Source: Prauserella alba (lineage in GTDB: Bacteria; Actinomycetota; Actinomycetes; Mycobacteriales; Pseudonocardiaceae). From it: a DNA stretch of 64,000 nt. Below, piece after piece: positions 41,024-50,493 of this stretch. How positions within the stretch are numbered: the stretch's first letter is position 1; each line of letters begins with the position of its first letter. Under the pieces are notes generated by a model, which worked only from the letters and a program-made list of their open reading frames with translations, did no database searches and had not been told where the DNA came from. The translations under genes were made by a program, and so were the position numbers. The stretch spans positions 1,538,841-1,602,840 of the forward strand of contig NZ_JAMTCH010000003.1 of the NCBI RefSeq assembly GCF_024171735.1. Direction: 5' to 3'.

Positions 41024-42379
41024 TCAGCGTGGGGTGACGACGAGGCGTGCGCCGCGGCTCGGAACCATCGTGATGTTGCGGGCCTTGGCGCGTTCGGGGC
41101 GGGCCCGGTCGGGGGCGACGTGGTGGCGTCGCAGCACCTCGCCGAGCACGACGGCGGCTTCGAGCAGCGAGAAGCCCGCACCCAGGCAGCGGCGCACCCC
41201 GCCGCCGAACGGGAACCACGTGCCGGTGGCGGGCCCGGAATCGGTGAACCGTTCCGGCCGGAACGCGTGGGGATCGTCGTGGTGCTCCGGGTCGTGCTGC
41301 ACCATCGTGATCGACGGCATGACGGTGTGGCCCGCGGGAATCCGGTAGCCGCCGATCTCGATGTCGCGCGTGACGACACGGGCGACCTCCGAGATGACCG
41401 GGTGCAGCCGCATCGCTTCCTTCACGACCGCTTCCAGGTACTTCTCGTCGTGGGCGTCGGCGGCGCGGACCGCGTCGGCGAGTCTGCCCGGGTCGCGGGC
41501 GAGTTCGTGCAGTGACCACGCCAGGGCGGTCGCCGTGGTTTCGTGTCCGGCGAGCAGCAGGGTGACGAGCTGATCGCGCAGTTCGGCGTCGGTGAGCCCG
41601 TCGGTGTCCGCGCCGTCGCCGACGGCCAGCAGTCGCGACAGCACGTCCTGGCGCTCGGTGAGGTCTCCGGCGTTCCTGCGGTCGGCGATCTCGGCGTAGA
41701 TCAGTTCGTCGGCCGCCCTGCGTACCTCGGCGTCGCGTTTCCACACCCCGAAGCGCTGCAGTTTCGGTTGATGCCAGCCGAGGATGTCGATCGGGCCGAT
41801 GTCGACGATGCGCCGGAGCAGTGCGCGCAGCCGGTCGAGGCGCGGTCCTTCGGCGACCCCGAACACGACGCGCAGGATGATCTCGAGCGTGACGGCCTGC
41901 ATCCGCTCGTGCGAGCGCAGCGGGCCCGCTCGCCAGCCGTCGACCTCGGCCTCGGCGAGTTCGGTGACGAGGTCGCGGTAACCGCGCAGGGAAGCGCCGT
42001 TGAACGCGGGCATGAGCAGTTTGCGGGCCCGCAGGTGCACGTCCTCGTCGGTGAGCAGGACCGAGTGGCGGCCCATGGCTGGCTTGAGGATGACGTTCCC
42101 CTCGCCGGCGTGGAACACCTCGGCCGGACCGCCGAACACGGCACGGATGTGCTCGACGTTCGCCAGCTGCACGACGTCCCGCTCGGGGAAGATCCGCAGC
42201 CGGAACACGTCGCCGTGGCGGCGGCGTACCCGGGGCAGCCACCGATGCCGGTACGAGCCGTACAGCAGGGTCTGGATCGCCTCGTGCAGGCGCGGGCCCG
42301 GTGGCGGGGTCGTCGCGGAGACGTCGTCGGTGCGCACAGCCGTGCGCTGCCCGGCGGGCGAGGACTCGGTCGTCGTCAT
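41024..42379 (-). CDS. Cytochrome P450
   Basis: 451 residues. A haem monooxygenase: the I-helix oxygen-binding motif LLLAGHETTATAL, the K-helix EAMRLHP, and the haem-binding FPFGGGVRRCLGAGF are all intact. The N-terminus is soluble and the length fits bacterial CYP families. No ferredoxin gene is adjacent, and the substrate is unknown. ATG 42379 is chosen for its AAAGGAG site. It is divergent from a TetR gene, with a perfect palindrome in the shared gap. Confidence 0.93.
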   Translation of the reverse strand: MTTTESSPAGQRTAVRTDDVSATTPPPGPRLHEAIQTLLYGSYRHRWLPRVRRRHGDVFRLRIFPERDVVQLANVEHIRAVFGGPAEVFHAGEGNVILKPAMGRHSVLLTDEDVHLRARKLLMPAFNGASLRGYRDLVTELAEAEVDGWRAGPLRSHERMQAVTLEIILRVVFGVAEGPRLDRLRALLRRIVDIGPIDILGWHQPKLQRFGVWKRDAEVRRAADELIYAEIADRRNAGDLTERQDVLSRLLAVGDGADTDGLTDAELRDQLVTLLLAGHETTATALAWSLHELARDPGRLADAVRAADAHDEKYLEAVVKEAMRLHPVISEVARVVTRDIEIGGYRIPAGHTVMPSITMVQHDPEHHDDPHAFRPERFTDSGPATGTWFPFGGGVRRCLGAGFSLLEAAVVLGEVLRRHHVAPDRARPERAKARNITMVPSRGARLVVTPR

Positions 42380-42467
42380 GGGCGCGCTCCTTTGCGCGGA
42401 GGGTGGTCGCACCGGCGCCGGATACGGCACGGGTGGTCCGCGTCGTCGCTTGCTCCTTGAGGGGATT

Positions 42468-42481
42468 TATACGCCCGTATA
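42468..42481. promoter_or_regulatory. Perfect palindromic operator between P450 and TetR genes
   Basis: TATACG-CC-CGTATA, symmetrical at all 12 arm positions, lies 89 nt before the P450 start and 91 nt before the TetR start. It is the natural binding site for the TetR product. It differs from the GTATAACG motif family in arm order and spacing. Confidence 0.65.
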
Positions 42482-42571
42482 GATCTGCTGTCCACCGGCG
42501 ACCGCGGAGTCTGCGGGCCACGCCCGGCGGATTCCGATCCGCGGCGGGCGGCGCGCAGTACGCTGCTCGGC

Positions 42572-43183
42572 GTGAGCCACCGGGACGACCTGCTCGCCGC
42601 CGCGCGGACGCTGCTCGAGGACAAGGGCTACGCGCACATCACCGCGCGGGACCTCGTCGCGGCCTCCGGCACGAACCTGGCGTCCATCGGCTACCACTTC
42701 GGCTCCAAGGCCGGTCTGCTGAACGCGGCGATCGCGACCGTGTTCGAGGAGTGGACCGATCAGCTCGCCGAACTCGCCATGGCGGACCCGACGGCCTCGC
42801 CGATCGAGCGCGGCCACGTGACCTGGGCCGCGTGGCTGACGGGACTGGCGGGCAGGCGCAGGCTGCTCGTGTCGTACATCGAGGCGCTCGCCCAGGCTGA
42901 ACGTGCACCGGATCTGCGGCGGCAGCTGGCCGAGCTGTACCGCACCTGCCGGGTGCGGGTGGCACGCCTGGTGGCCGAGTCGCTCGACGACGGGACTCGC
43001 GGTGACGATCCCCGGTGCCGGGCCGTCGCGAGCTTCGTCGTGGCTGTCTGCGACGGCCTCGCCGTGCAGTCGCTGGTCGACCCGGACGGCGTGCCCACAC
43101 CCGACGACCTGCTCGCCGGACTGGCGACACTGTGGTCGGCGTCCTTCCCACCGGACGGGAACGACACGTCCGGGCGCACATAG
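42572..43183 (+). CDS. TetR-family regulator divergent from the P450 gene
   Basis: 203 residues. The HTH is RDDLLAAARTLLEDKGYAHI with ARDLVAASGTNLASIGYHFG; the ligand-binding half is helical with no recognisable signature. GTG 42572 sits seven bases after TACGCT, which suggests a leaderless mRNA. Control of the divergent P450 is inferred from the arrangement and the palindrome at 42468. It is followed after nine bases by mshC, whose own -10 box overlaps this stop codon. Confidence 0.88.
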   Translation: MSHRDDLLAAARTLLEDKGYAHITARDLVAASGTNLASIGYHFGSKAGLLNAAIATVFEEWTDQLAELAMADPTASPIERGHVTWAAWLTGLAGRRRLLVSYIEALAQAERAPDLRRQLAELYRTCRVRVARLVAESLDDGTRGDDPRCRAVASFVVAVCDGLAVQSLVDPDGVPTPDDLLAGLATLWSASFPPDGNDTSGRT

Positions 43184-43192
43184 GGTTGAGGC

Positions 43193-44443
43193 ATGCAGAC
43201 TTGGTCCTCGGTCGCCGTGCCCCGTGTCCCCGGAGAGTCCCGCCCGCTGCGGCTGTACGACACGGCATCCGGTGAGATCCGCCCCGTCTCACCCGGCCGC
43301 ACAGCACGGATGTACGTCTGCGGCATCACGCCGTACGACGCCACCCACCTGGGGCACGCCGCGACGTATCTCGCGTTCGATCTGGTGCACCGGCTGTGGC
43401 TCGATGCCGGGCACGAGGTGCACTACGTCCAGAACGTCACCGACATCGACGATCCGCTGCTCGAACGTGCCGAGCGGGACCAGGACGACTGGGTCGTGCT
43501 CGCGATGCGGGAGACGGCGCTGTTCCGCGAGGACATGGAGGCGCTCCGGGTGGTGCCGCCCCATGACTTCATCGGCGCCGTCGAGACCATTCCGCGCATC
43601 GTGGAGGTCATCGGGAAGCTGCTCGCCTCCGGCGCGGCCTACCGGGTCGACGATCCCGAGTACCCGGACGTCTACTTCGACCGCTCGTACACCGGCCGGT
43701 TCGGCTACGAGTCGGGTTACGACGCCGAGACGATGGACCGGTTCTTCGCCGAGCGGGGCGGCGACCCGCAGCGGCCCGGCAAACGGGACCCGCTCGACGC
43801 GCTGCTGTGGCGGGCGCAGCGGCCGAGGGAGCCGTACTGGGAGTCCGACCTCGGCCCCGGCAGGCCCGGCTGGCACATCGAGTGCAGCGTGATCGCCCTC
43901 GACCAGCTCGGGGTCGGTTTCGACGTGCAGGGTGGCGGTTCGGACCTGGCGTTCCCGCATCACGAGTACAGCGCCGCCCACGCCGAGGCACTCGCGGGCG
44001 ACCATCCGTTCGCGCGGCACTACGTGCACGCCGGGATGATCGGTCTCGACGGCGAGAAGATGTCCAAGTCGAAGGGCAACCTGGTGTTCGTGTCGCGGCT
44101 GCGGGCCGCGGACGTCGAACCGGCGGCCATCCGCCTGGGACTGTTCGCCGGCCACTACCGCGACGACCGGGCGTGGACCGACGAGGTGCTCGCGACGGCC
44201 CAGCAGCGACTCGCCCGGTGGCGGGAGGCCGCGCGGCTGCCCGCGGGGCCCGCCGCCGGCGACACGATCGCCCGGGTCCGCGAACACCTGGCCGACGACC
44301 TCGACACCCCGCGGGCACTCGCGGCGCTGGACGCGTGGGCGGACGAGGCGCTGCGCGGCGGGCAGCACGGCTCCGGTGGGGACGAGGACGCTCCGGCGGC
44401 GATCCGTGCGGCGGCCGACGCGCTGCTCGGTGTCGCTCTGTAG
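43193..44443 (+). CDS. mshC: Mycothiol ligase MshC
   Basis: 416 residues. MshC joins cysteine to glucosaminyl-inositol with ATP, the third step of mycothiol synthesis. It is a cysteinyl-tRNA synthetase relative without the anticodon domain. The HIGH-like region is [20 protein letters not shown], with Cys43 as a zinc ligand; WHIECS carries further zinc ligands, and KMSKSKGN is the second signature. ATG 43193 is six bases after TAGGGT (43181-43186), which includes the TetR stop codon, so a leaderless transcript is likely. The other msh genes are not in the window. Confidence 0.96.
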   Translation: MQTWSSVAVPRVPGESRPLRLYDTASGEIRPVSPGRTARMYVCGITPYDATHLGHAATYLAFDLVHRLWLDAGHEVHYVQNVTDIDDPLLERAERDQDDWVVLAMRETALFREDMEALRVVPPHDFIGAVETIPRIVEVIGKLLASGAAYRVDDPEYPDVYFDRSYTGRFGYESGYDAETMDRFFAERGGDPQRPGKRDPLDALLWRAQRPREPYWESDLGPGRPGWHIECSVIALDQLGVGFDVQGGGSDLAFPHHEYSAAHAEALAGDHPFARHYVHAGMIGLDGEKMSKSKGNLVFVSRLRAADVEPAAIRLGLFAGHYRDDRAWTDEVLATAQQRLARWREAARLPAGPAAGDTIARVREHLADDLDTPRALAALDAWADEALRGGQHGSGGDEDAPAAIRAAADALLGVAL

Positions 44444-44465
44444 CAGGGGCGATACCGTGGGCCGC

Positions 44466-45299
44466 GTGCCAACTCTCTACGCCACGAGCGACCTGCACGT
44501 CACCCACACCGGCAACGAGGCGCACGCCGACGTGATCCGGCCGGACACGCCGGAGGACTGGTTGCTGGTGGCCGGTGACGTCGGTGAGCGGCTGGGCACG
44601 GTCGTCGACACCCTGGAGCAGCTGCGCGAGCGGTTCGCCACGGTCGTGTGGGTTCCGGGCAACCACGAGCTGTGGACCACGGCGAAGGACCCCGACCAGG
44701 TGTCCGGCAGGGCACGCTACGACGAGCTGGTCCGCCGCTGCCGGGAGATCGGGGTGCTCACCCCCGAGGACGAGTTCCCCGTGTGGCCGTACGCCGATCG
44801 CCCGCTGACGATCGCGCCGTTGTTCGTGCTGTACGACTACAGTTGGCGGACGCCGTCGGCGCAGGGCACCCCGCTGGACGAGGCGCTGCGGCAGGCCAGG
44901 GAGGCCGGCGTGGTCTGCACCGACGAATACCTGATGGGCCACGAGCCGTACGCGGGCCGTGCGGAGTGGTGCGAGGACCGGCTGACGCTGAGCGAGAAGC
45001 GCCTGGCCGAGATTCCCGCCGACCACGAGACGGTGCTGCTGTCGCACTGGCCGTTGCACCGGCATCCCACCGCCCCGCTCCGCTATCCGGAGTTCGCCAT
45101 GTGGTGCGGGACGACGCGGACCGAGGACTGGCACCTCCGGTTCCGTGCCCGGCTTGCCGTGTACGGGCACCTGCACATCCCTCGCACCACGTATGCCGAC
45201 GGGGTGCGCTTCGAGGAGGTGTCGCTGGGCTATCCACGCGAGTGGCGCTCGCGTGCCCGCGGGCCGGTGGCGTACCGCCAGGTGCTGACGTCCGACTGA
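44466..45299 (+). CDS. Metallophosphoesterase
   Basis: 277 residues of the calcineurin-like fold. Metal-binding motifs appear in order: ATSDLHV, LLVAGDVGE, VVWVPGNHE, LLSHWPLH and VYGHLHIP. Substrate unknown. GTG 44466 is preferred because TACCGT (44453-44458) lies seven bases upstream and the protein then begins with the first strand (PTLYATSDLH); GTG 44457 would place the start inside that box. It starts 22 nt after mshC and is probably an independent leaderless gene. Confidence 0.88.
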   Translation: MPTLYATSDLHVTHTGNEAHADVIRPDTPEDWLLVAGDVGERLGTVVDTLEQLRERFATVVWVPGNHELWTTAKDPDQVSGRARYDELVRRCREIGVLTPEDEFPVWPYADRPLTIAPLFVLYDYSWRTPSAQGTPLDEALRQAREAGVVCTDEYLMGHEPYAGRAEWCEDRLTLSEKRLAEIPADHETVLLSHWPLHRHPTAPLRYPEFAMWCGTTRTEDWHLRFRARLAVYGHLHIPRTTYADGVRFEEVSLGYPREWRSRARGPVAYRQVLTSD

Positions 45300-45334
45300 C
45301 CTGCTGACCGCCGGCGGGCCGGCCCGTCTCGGGC

Positions 45335-46471
45335 TCAGCCGCGGGCCCTGGCCAGGCTCACGGTGAGCGGGGCGGCGGCGAGCAGCACCGCCGCGGGCAG
45401 TGCGAAGCCCAGCAGTGCGTCGGCGTGGTACGGCGCCGTGAACACCGCCGGCGCCGCCGCCATCCCGAGGAACCGCATCGCCTGCACCACCGAGATCGCG
45501 CCGCTGCGCCCTGGCCGTTCGTCCGAGAGCACAGTCGTGTTCACGGCGACGAGTACCAGCTGGCCGCACACGCCCGCCGCCGCCCACGCGGCCACGGCGA
45601 CGGGTGCCACGCCGGTTGCGCCGATGACCAGTACCAGCGCGGCGCCGGTGAGCAGCCCGGTGAGTGCCGTCAGGCGGCCGCCGAAACGGTCCGCGGCGGT
45701 GCCGGCGAACCGGGCGGCGAGGAAGCCGGCGGCGCCGAAACCCGTGAGCAACAGGCCACGCAGCCCGGCGCCGAAGCCGAACGCGTCCTCCATGCGCAGC
45801 GCCACGAGGAACGACAGCCCTCCCAAGCATCCCCACGCCGCCAACGCGGCCAGCCCCGGAAGCAGCACGGACGCGCGCCACGGGTCGCGGAGGCCGCCGG
45901 CGGTGTCCCGGCCGGCCTCGTCGTCGGCGGGCAGCGGCCAGGCGGCCAGCACGGCGCCGACCAGCGCGATGCCGGCGAACGCCCACCGCCACGACGCCTC
46001 GGCCGCGAGTCCCCCGACCAGTGGCGCGGAGGTCTGGCCCACGGCCTGCATCGCCCCGAACACCCCGAGTGCTCTGCCGAGCCGGTCCGGTGGGGTCATT
46101 GCCGCGAGCCGCGCCATCAGCAACGGGGTCGTGAACGCGTTGGCACATCCCTGCAGTCCGCGGCTGAGCTGGAACAGCCAGAACCACGGCGCCACGGCCG
46201 CCACGAGCGTGACCACCGCGTACGCGACGTAGGCGAGCCGGATGGTGCGGGCAGGTCCCCACCGCTGCCCGAGGGTGCCCGACACCAGCATCAGCGCCGC
46301 GAACGGCAGCAGGTACACGGTCAGTGACGAGGCCGCCGTCTGCGCGGGCACCCCGAAGCTCGACCCGATCTCGGGCAGGATGGCCGCGACGACCCCGCCT
46401 CCGAACGGGCCGAGCAGCGCGCCCAGCTGCAGCCCTGCTCGCGCCGCGGGTGCATCGCCCGCGGCGGTCAC
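45335..46471 (-). CDS. MFS transporter
   Basis: 378 residues and about twelve hydrophobic segments. The MFS motif after helix 2 appears as GTLGQRWGPARTIR, and a second DRFGGR in the middle loop. It is of the small drug/metabolite exporter type; cargo unknown. The GTG start at 46471 overlaps the stop of the upstream PAC2 gene by four bases, so the two are co-translated. It is convergent with the metallophosphoesterase gene. Confidence 0.85.
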   Translation of the reverse strand: MTAAGDAPAARAGLQLGALLGPFGGGVVAAILPEIGSSFGVPAQTAASSLTVYLLPFAALMLVSGTLGQRWGPARTIRLAYVAYAVVTLVAAVAPWFWLFQLSRGLQGCANAFTTPLLMARLAAMTPPDRLGRALGVFGAMQAVGQTSAPLVGGLAAEASWRWAFAGIALVGAVLAAWPLPADDEAGRDTAGGLRDPWRASVLLPGLAALAAWGCLGGLSFLVALRMEDAFGFGAGLRGLLLTGFGAAGFLAARFAGTAADRFGGRLTALTGLLTGAALVLVIGATGVAPVAVAAWAAAGVCGQLVLVAVNTTVLSDERPGRSGAISVVQAMRFLGMAAAPAVFTAPYHADALLGFALPAAVLLAAAPLTVSLARARG

Positions 46472-47370
46472 CGGCCTGCGGTGCCCGGTCCGTCGTTCCT
46501 GCGCCGCCGCAGATAGCGTTCGAACTCGGCGGCGATCATGTCGCCGCTCGCTCCTTCGAGGTCGACCTCCGCGTCGCCCCGCTCTTCGAGTGAGCGCACG
46601 TACTCGGAGATCTCCTCGTCCTCGTCGGCCATCTCGCTGACGGTCTTCTGCCAGTCCTCGGCCTGTTCCGGCAGCGCACCCAGCGGGATGCCCACGTCGA
46701 GGATGTCCTCGAGCTTGTTCAGCAGCGCGATCGTGGCCTTCGGGGACGGCGGGTGCGACACGTAGTGCGGCACGACCGCCCACAGCGACACCGCGGGCAC
46801 GCCCTCCTGCACGCACAGATCCTGGAACACGCCGACGATCCCGGTCGGGCCCTGGTACCGCTCGCGTTCGAGCCCGAACCGTTTCGCGGCGTCCGCGTCG
46901 TAGGCGGTGCCGGTCACCGGGATCGGCCGGGTGTGAGCAGTGTCACCAACCAGTGCGCCGATCGTGATCACGGTCTGCACCCCGAGTTGCTCGACGTGCT
47001 CGAGCAACTCGGCGCAGAACGCCCGCCACCGCATGTTCGGCTCGGGGCCCTGGACCAGCACGACGTCCTGATCGGCGCCCGCGGGACGGCACACCGACAG
47101 CCGCGTCGTCGGCCACTCGACCCTGCGGGTCACCCCGTCCACCATCCGCACCGTCGGCCTGGCGACCTGGAAGTCGTAGTAGTCGTCCGGTTCGAGCTCG
47201 GCCAACGGTGTCGCGTCCCAGTTCAGCGCGAGATGCTCGAGGGCGGTGCTGGCGGCGTCGCCGGCGTCGTTGAAGCCGTCGAAACAGGCGATCATGACCG
47301 GGCCGCGGCGCTGCCGGGGCTCGTCGCCGCCGGTGTCGCCACCGGTGAAGTCGTTGAAGGGCGTGCTCAC
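46468..47370 (-). CDS. PAC2-family protein
   Basis: 300 residues. PAC2 is the family of eukaryotic proteasome assembly chaperone 2; actinobacterial members are common and their role is unclear. Recognisable pieces are MIACFDGFNDAGDAASTALE, YYDFQVARPTVR, TVITIGALVGDTAHTRPIPV and LWAVVPHYVSHPPSPKA. An acidic helical tail and an Arg-rich end follow. GTG 47370 is the start. It overlaps the MFS gene downstream. The window's proteasome genes are about 8 kb away and not linked by operon. Confidence 0.9.
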   Translation of the reverse strand: MSTPFNDFTGGDTGGDEPRQRRGPVMIACFDGFNDAGDAASTALEHLALNWDATPLAELEPDDYYDFQVARPTVRMVDGVTRRVEWPTTRLSVCRPAGADQDVVLVQGPEPNMRWRAFCAELLEHVEQLGVQTVITIGALVGDTAHTRPIPVTGTAYDADAAKRFGLERERYQGPTGIVGVFQDLCVQEGVPAVSLWAVVPHYVSHPPSPKATIALLNKLEDILDVGIPLGALPEQAEDWQKTVSEMADEDEEISEYVRSLEERGDAEVDLEGASGDMIAAEFERYLRRRRNDGPGTAGR

Positions 47371-47467
47371 CCGCCCAGCGTACGTCCCGGCATCGGTACG
47401 CCCCGCCGCCGTAGGCTGGACGGGCCGCCGCGGCCCGCGGTGTGTTCGCCGACCCGAGGAGATGCCC

Positions 47468-48163
47468 GTGATCGATCCGTCCCCCGGCCCCGGTGCGGGT
47501 GGTCCGGCCGCCGTGTTGTGGGACATGGACGGCACCCTGGTCGACTCCGAGAAGCTCTGGGACGTGGTGCTGGCCGAGGGAGCGCAGCGCCTGGGCGGGG
47601 AGCTGACCGCCGCGGAGCGAACGGCGCTCGTCGGGTCGAACATGGCCGCGACGTCCCGCCGGCTGTTGGAGCTCGCGGGGCTTGCGGTGACCGACGAGGC
47701 CGCCGACGAGGTCGCGGACTGGATGCGCGGCCGCACGGCGGAGCTGTTCTCCGGCGCGCTGCCGTGGCGGCCGGGCGCACGGGAGGCGCTCGAGACGCTG
47801 CGCGCCGCGGGCGTGCCGTGTGCGCTGGTGACGTCGACCGAGCGCGGCCTGACCGAACTCGCGCTCAACACGATCGGGCGAGAGTTCTTCGCCGCCACCG
47901 TGTGCGGCGACGAGGTCGACGGGAAGAACAAGCCCCACCCCGAGCCGTACCTGCGGGCCGCGCGGCTGCTCGGCGTTGACCCGGTTGCGTGCGTGGCCGT
48001 CGAGGATTCGCCGGTGGGCGCGACGTCGGCTGAGGAGGCGGGCTGCGCCGTGCTGGTCGTCGAGGCGGACGTGCCCGTGGAGCGCAGTCCCGGCCGGACG
48101 TTCCGCCCCTCGCTGGTAGGGGTCGACACCGGTGCGCTGTCCCGACTGATCCGGAGCCGGTGA
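47468..48163 (+). CDS. HAD-superfamily phosphatase (beta-phosphoglucomutase-like)
   Basis: 231 residues. The HAD motifs are all present: LWDMDGTLVDSE (nucleophile Asp and acid Asp), VTSTERGLTEL, a Lys in KNKPHPEPY, and VAVEDSPVGATSA. A helical cap lies between motifs I and II, as in sugar-phosphate phosphatases. Substrate unknown. GTG 47468 has GAGGAG seven bases upstream; ATG 47462 is too close to it. It lies 63 nt before hisE, so co-transcription with hisEG is possible. Confidence 0.88.
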   Translation: MIDPSPGPGAGGPAAVLWDMDGTLVDSEKLWDVVLAEGAQRLGGELTAAERTALVGSNMAATSRRLLELAGLAVTDEAADEVADWMRGRTAELFSGALPWRPGAREALETLRAAGVPCALVTSTERGLTELALNTIGREFFAATVCGDEVDGKNKPHPEPYLRAARLLGVDPVACVAVEDSPVGATSAEEAGCAVLVVEADVPVERSPGRTFRPSLVGVDTGALSRLIRSR

Positions 48164-48226
48164 CCTGCGGCATTACGCGCCAGGCCGCTCGAAGGCCGCT
48201 GCGGCGCGGATGACAGGATTCCCCGC

Positions 48227-48490
48227 GTGAAGACCTTCGACGAGCTGTACGCCGAGCTGACCGAGCGCGCCCGCACCCGTCCCGCGGATTCGGGCACCGT
48301 CACTGCGCTGGACGCCGGCGTGCATGCGCAGGGCAAGAAGGTGCTGGAAGAGGCGGGCGAGGTGTGGATCGCCGCCGAGCACGAATCCGACGAGCGGCTG
48401 GCCGAAGAGGTCTCGCAGCTGCTGTACCGGGTTCAGGTGCTGATGATCGGCCGGGGCGTCTCGATGGACGACGTCTACCGGTACCTGTGA
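48227..48490 (+). CDS. hisE: Phosphoribosyl-ATP diphosphatase
   Basis: 87 residues. HisE removes pyrophosphate from phosphoribosyl-ATP, the second step of histidine synthesis. The all-alpha NTP-pyrophosphatase motif is clear: [14 protein letters not shown] then [14 protein letters not shown]. The size is standard for a stand-alone HisE. The start is GTG. hisG follows after 17 nt; having the second-step gene before the first-step gene is the usual actinobacterial arrangement. Confidence 0.95.
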   Translation: MKTFDELYAELTERARTRPADSGTVTALDAGVHAQGKKVLEEAGEVWIAAEHESDERLAEEVSQLLYRVQVLMIGRGVSMDDVYRYL

Positions 48491-48507
48491 ACGAGAGAGG
48501 ACATCAG

Positions 48508-49353
48508 ATGCTGCGTGTCGCGGTGCCGAACAAGGGTGCGCTCGCCGGGCCCTCGTCGGAGATGCTCGGTGAAGCGGGCTACCGCAAGCGACATGAGCAG
48601 CGGGACCTGACGGTGCTCGACCCGGTCAACGACGTGGAGTTCTTCTTCCTGCGGCCGAAGGACATTCCGATCTACGTCGGCTCCGGCGAACTCGACCTGG
48701 GCATCACCGGCCGCGACCTCGCGCTCGATTCGGGCGCGGACGTGCAGGAGAAGCTCGCACTCGGGTTCGGCGGCTCGACGTTCCGCTACGCGGGCCCGGC
48801 CGACCGCGACTGGACCGTCGCGGACCTGCAGGGCAAACGGCTCGCCACGTCGTACCCCCGGCTGGTCCGGGACGACCTGGCCCGCCAGGGTGTCGAGGCC
48901 GAGGTCATCCCCCTCGACGGGGCCGTCGAGATCTCGATCCAGCTCGGGGTCGCCGAGGCGATCGCCGACGTCGTGGGTTCCGGCCGGACGCTGCGGCAGC
49001 ACGACCTCGTGGCCTTCGGTGACCCGATCTGCGTCTCCGAGGCCGTCGTCATCACCGGCAGCGGCAACGGTGAGACCGCCGCGGTGGAGCAACTCACCGC
49101 GCGGTTGCAGGGCGTCGTGTTCGCCCAGCACTACATGATGCTCGACTACGACTGCCCGAGGTCGCTGCTGGAACAGGCGACGGCGATCACGCCGGGCCTG
49201 GAATCGCCCACCGTGGCGCCGCTCGCCGATCCGGAATGGGTGGCGGTGCGGGCGATGGTGTCGCGCAAGAAGGTCAACGCCGTGATGGACGAGCTCGCCG
49301 CCGTCGGCGCGAAGGCGATCCTCGCCTCGGACATCCGCTCCTGCCGCCTGTAG
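48508..49353 (+). CDS. hisG: ATP phosphoribosyltransferase, long form
   Basis: 281 residues. HisG condenses ATP and PRPP, the first and feedback-controlled step of histidine synthesis. It begins [20 protein letters not shown]; the catalytic part has [19 protein letters not shown] and the PRPP-binding [11 protein letters not shown]. The extra C-terminal ACT-like domain ([19 protein letters not shown] onward) marks the long form that binds histidine without HisZ. GAGAGAGG lies upstream of the ATG. A strong terminator follows. Confidence 0.97.
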   Translation: MLRVAVPNKGALAGPSSEMLGEAGYRKRHEQRDLTVLDPVNDVEFFFLRPKDIPIYVGSGELDLGITGRDLALDSGADVQEKLALGFGGSTFRYAGPADRDWTVADLQGKRLATSYPRLVRDDLARQGVEAEVIPLDGAVEISIQLGVAEAIADVVGSGRTLRQHDLVAFGDPICVSEAVVITGSGNGETAAVEQLTARLQGVVFAQHYMMLDYDCPRSLLEQATAITPGLESPTVAPLADPEWVAVRAMVSRKKVNAVMDELAAVGAKAILASDIRSCRL

Positions 49354-49365
49354 CACGTCGGCAGG

Positions 49366-49416
49366 CCACAAGACCCGGCCCGGCAGCGCGCTGCGCTGCC
49401 GGGCCGGGTCTTGTGG
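49366..49416. terminator. Perfect 23-bp terminator after hisG
   Basis: The arms 49366-49388 and 49394-49416 pair perfectly over 23 bp around the loop CGCTG. They begin CCACAAGACCCGGCCC and end GGGCCGGGTCTTGTGG. It separates hisG from the convergent parA-like gene and can serve both. Confidence 0.9.
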
Positions 49417-49450
49417 CAGGTATGGGTGAGGATCCGCGGGGGCGCCAGCC

Positions 49451-50380
49451 CTAGTGGTCCTTGCTGCGTTTCGGCAGCAGGTCGTAGAGCTTCTTGCGAG
49501 CGCCGTTGTCGTTGGCGTTGCGGGTGTGGGCCACGTCGGTGATGAAGTCCTCGAAGTCGAAGTCCTGCTCCGGAGCGGCGGGCGCCTGCGGCGCGGTGCC
49601 CGGTGATTCGTCCAGCGCGCGGGCGACCTCGCGGAAGGCGGCGGCGTGTGTGGTCTCCGGGGCGAACGTCGTGACGGGCATGCCGCGTGCGGCGGCTTCG
49701 TTCATCACCACACCGAGCGGCACGTGCGGCAGCACCGGGATGCCGAACTGTTCCAGCTCCCGCAACGCGGTGACGGCGTAGCCGGAGATGGGACGCCGGT
49801 ACAGCCCCGGGACGAGGCCGTAGTAGTCGATCGGGGGACGTTCGACCATGGTTTCCAGGTGGCGGATCTGCTCCTGCATGAGCCGCAGCGCACGGATGCT
49901 GGTGCGGTCCGGCTGGACCGGGATGAGCAGTCCACTGGTGGCGACGAGCGCGTTGTTGGTGAGTACGTCGAGTGCGGGCGGACAGTCGATGACGACGTGG
50001 TCGTAGTTGGCGAACTGGATGACGCGTGCCAGCTGCCAGCCCGGCACCCGGAACTGGTCGAGCCTGCGGACCAGGTCGAACATGCCGGGCGAGGTGGGGA
50101 TGACGTCGAACGCTCCGCCCCGGCCGACGTTGCTGCGCGGATGCGGGACGACGAGCTCCTCGACCGGGCCACGCCACGTCTTGGTGAGTGCCTTGGCGAG
50201 GCTGGGCCGGTCGGCTGGAACCTCGGGCAGGCCGAGCATCTCCGTGGTGGCGTGCCCTTGCGGGTCCAGGTCGATGAGAAGAACGCGGCGGCCCCGCTCC
50301 GCGAGTGCGGCGGCGGCGCCGACACTCAGCGCGGTCTTGCCGACCCCGCCCTTCTGATTGACCACCGAGGTGATCTGCAC
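49451..50380 (-). CDS. ParA-family ATPase, without ParB partner
   Basis: 309 residues. The deviant Walker A VVNQKGGVGKTALSVGAAAA, LLIDLDPQGHATT and VVIDCPPALDVLTNNAL are typical of ParA/Soj. About 50 acidic and polar residues extend the C-terminus (EQDFDFEDFITDVAHTRNAN). No ParB gene or parS-like repeats are seen nearby, so this is an orphan ParA that may position another cargo or act in division. The GTG start has AGGAG nine bases upstream. It is convergent with hisG. Confidence 0.88.
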   Translation of the reverse strand: MQITSVVNQKGGVGKTALSVGAAAALAERGRRVLLIDLDPQGHATTEMLGLPEVPADRPSLAKALTKTWRGPVEELVVPHPRSNVGRGGAFDVIPTSPGMFDLVRRLDQFRVPGWQLARVIQFANYDHVVIDCPPALDVLTNNALVATSGLLIPVQPDRTSIRALRLMQEQIRHLETMVERPPIDYYGLVPGLYRRPISGYAVTALRELEQFGIPVLPHVPLGVVMNEAAARGMPVTTFAPETTHAAAFREVARALDESPGTAPQAPAAPEQDFDFEDFITDVAHTRNANDNGARKKLYDLLPKRSKDH

Positions 50381-50493
50381 TGTGCGCCGCTCCTGGATCT
50401 CGATTGCCGGGAACAGAGTAGTCGATCAGCACTCGCGTGCGGCGCTGATCGCGCCCGGCGTGCCGGTCGATCCTGTCACGGCTCTCGGCGAGG

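Noticed and set aside
38269-41379. A 1036-codon frame opposite the AAA-VWA pair
   Set aside because: It is antisense to two well-identified genes and partly to the P450; high GC at third positions explains its length.
42468-42481. A fifth copy of the GTATAACG motif
   Set aside because: It shares TATAC/GTATA words but in the opposite order and with different spacing, and fits better as the local TetR operator.
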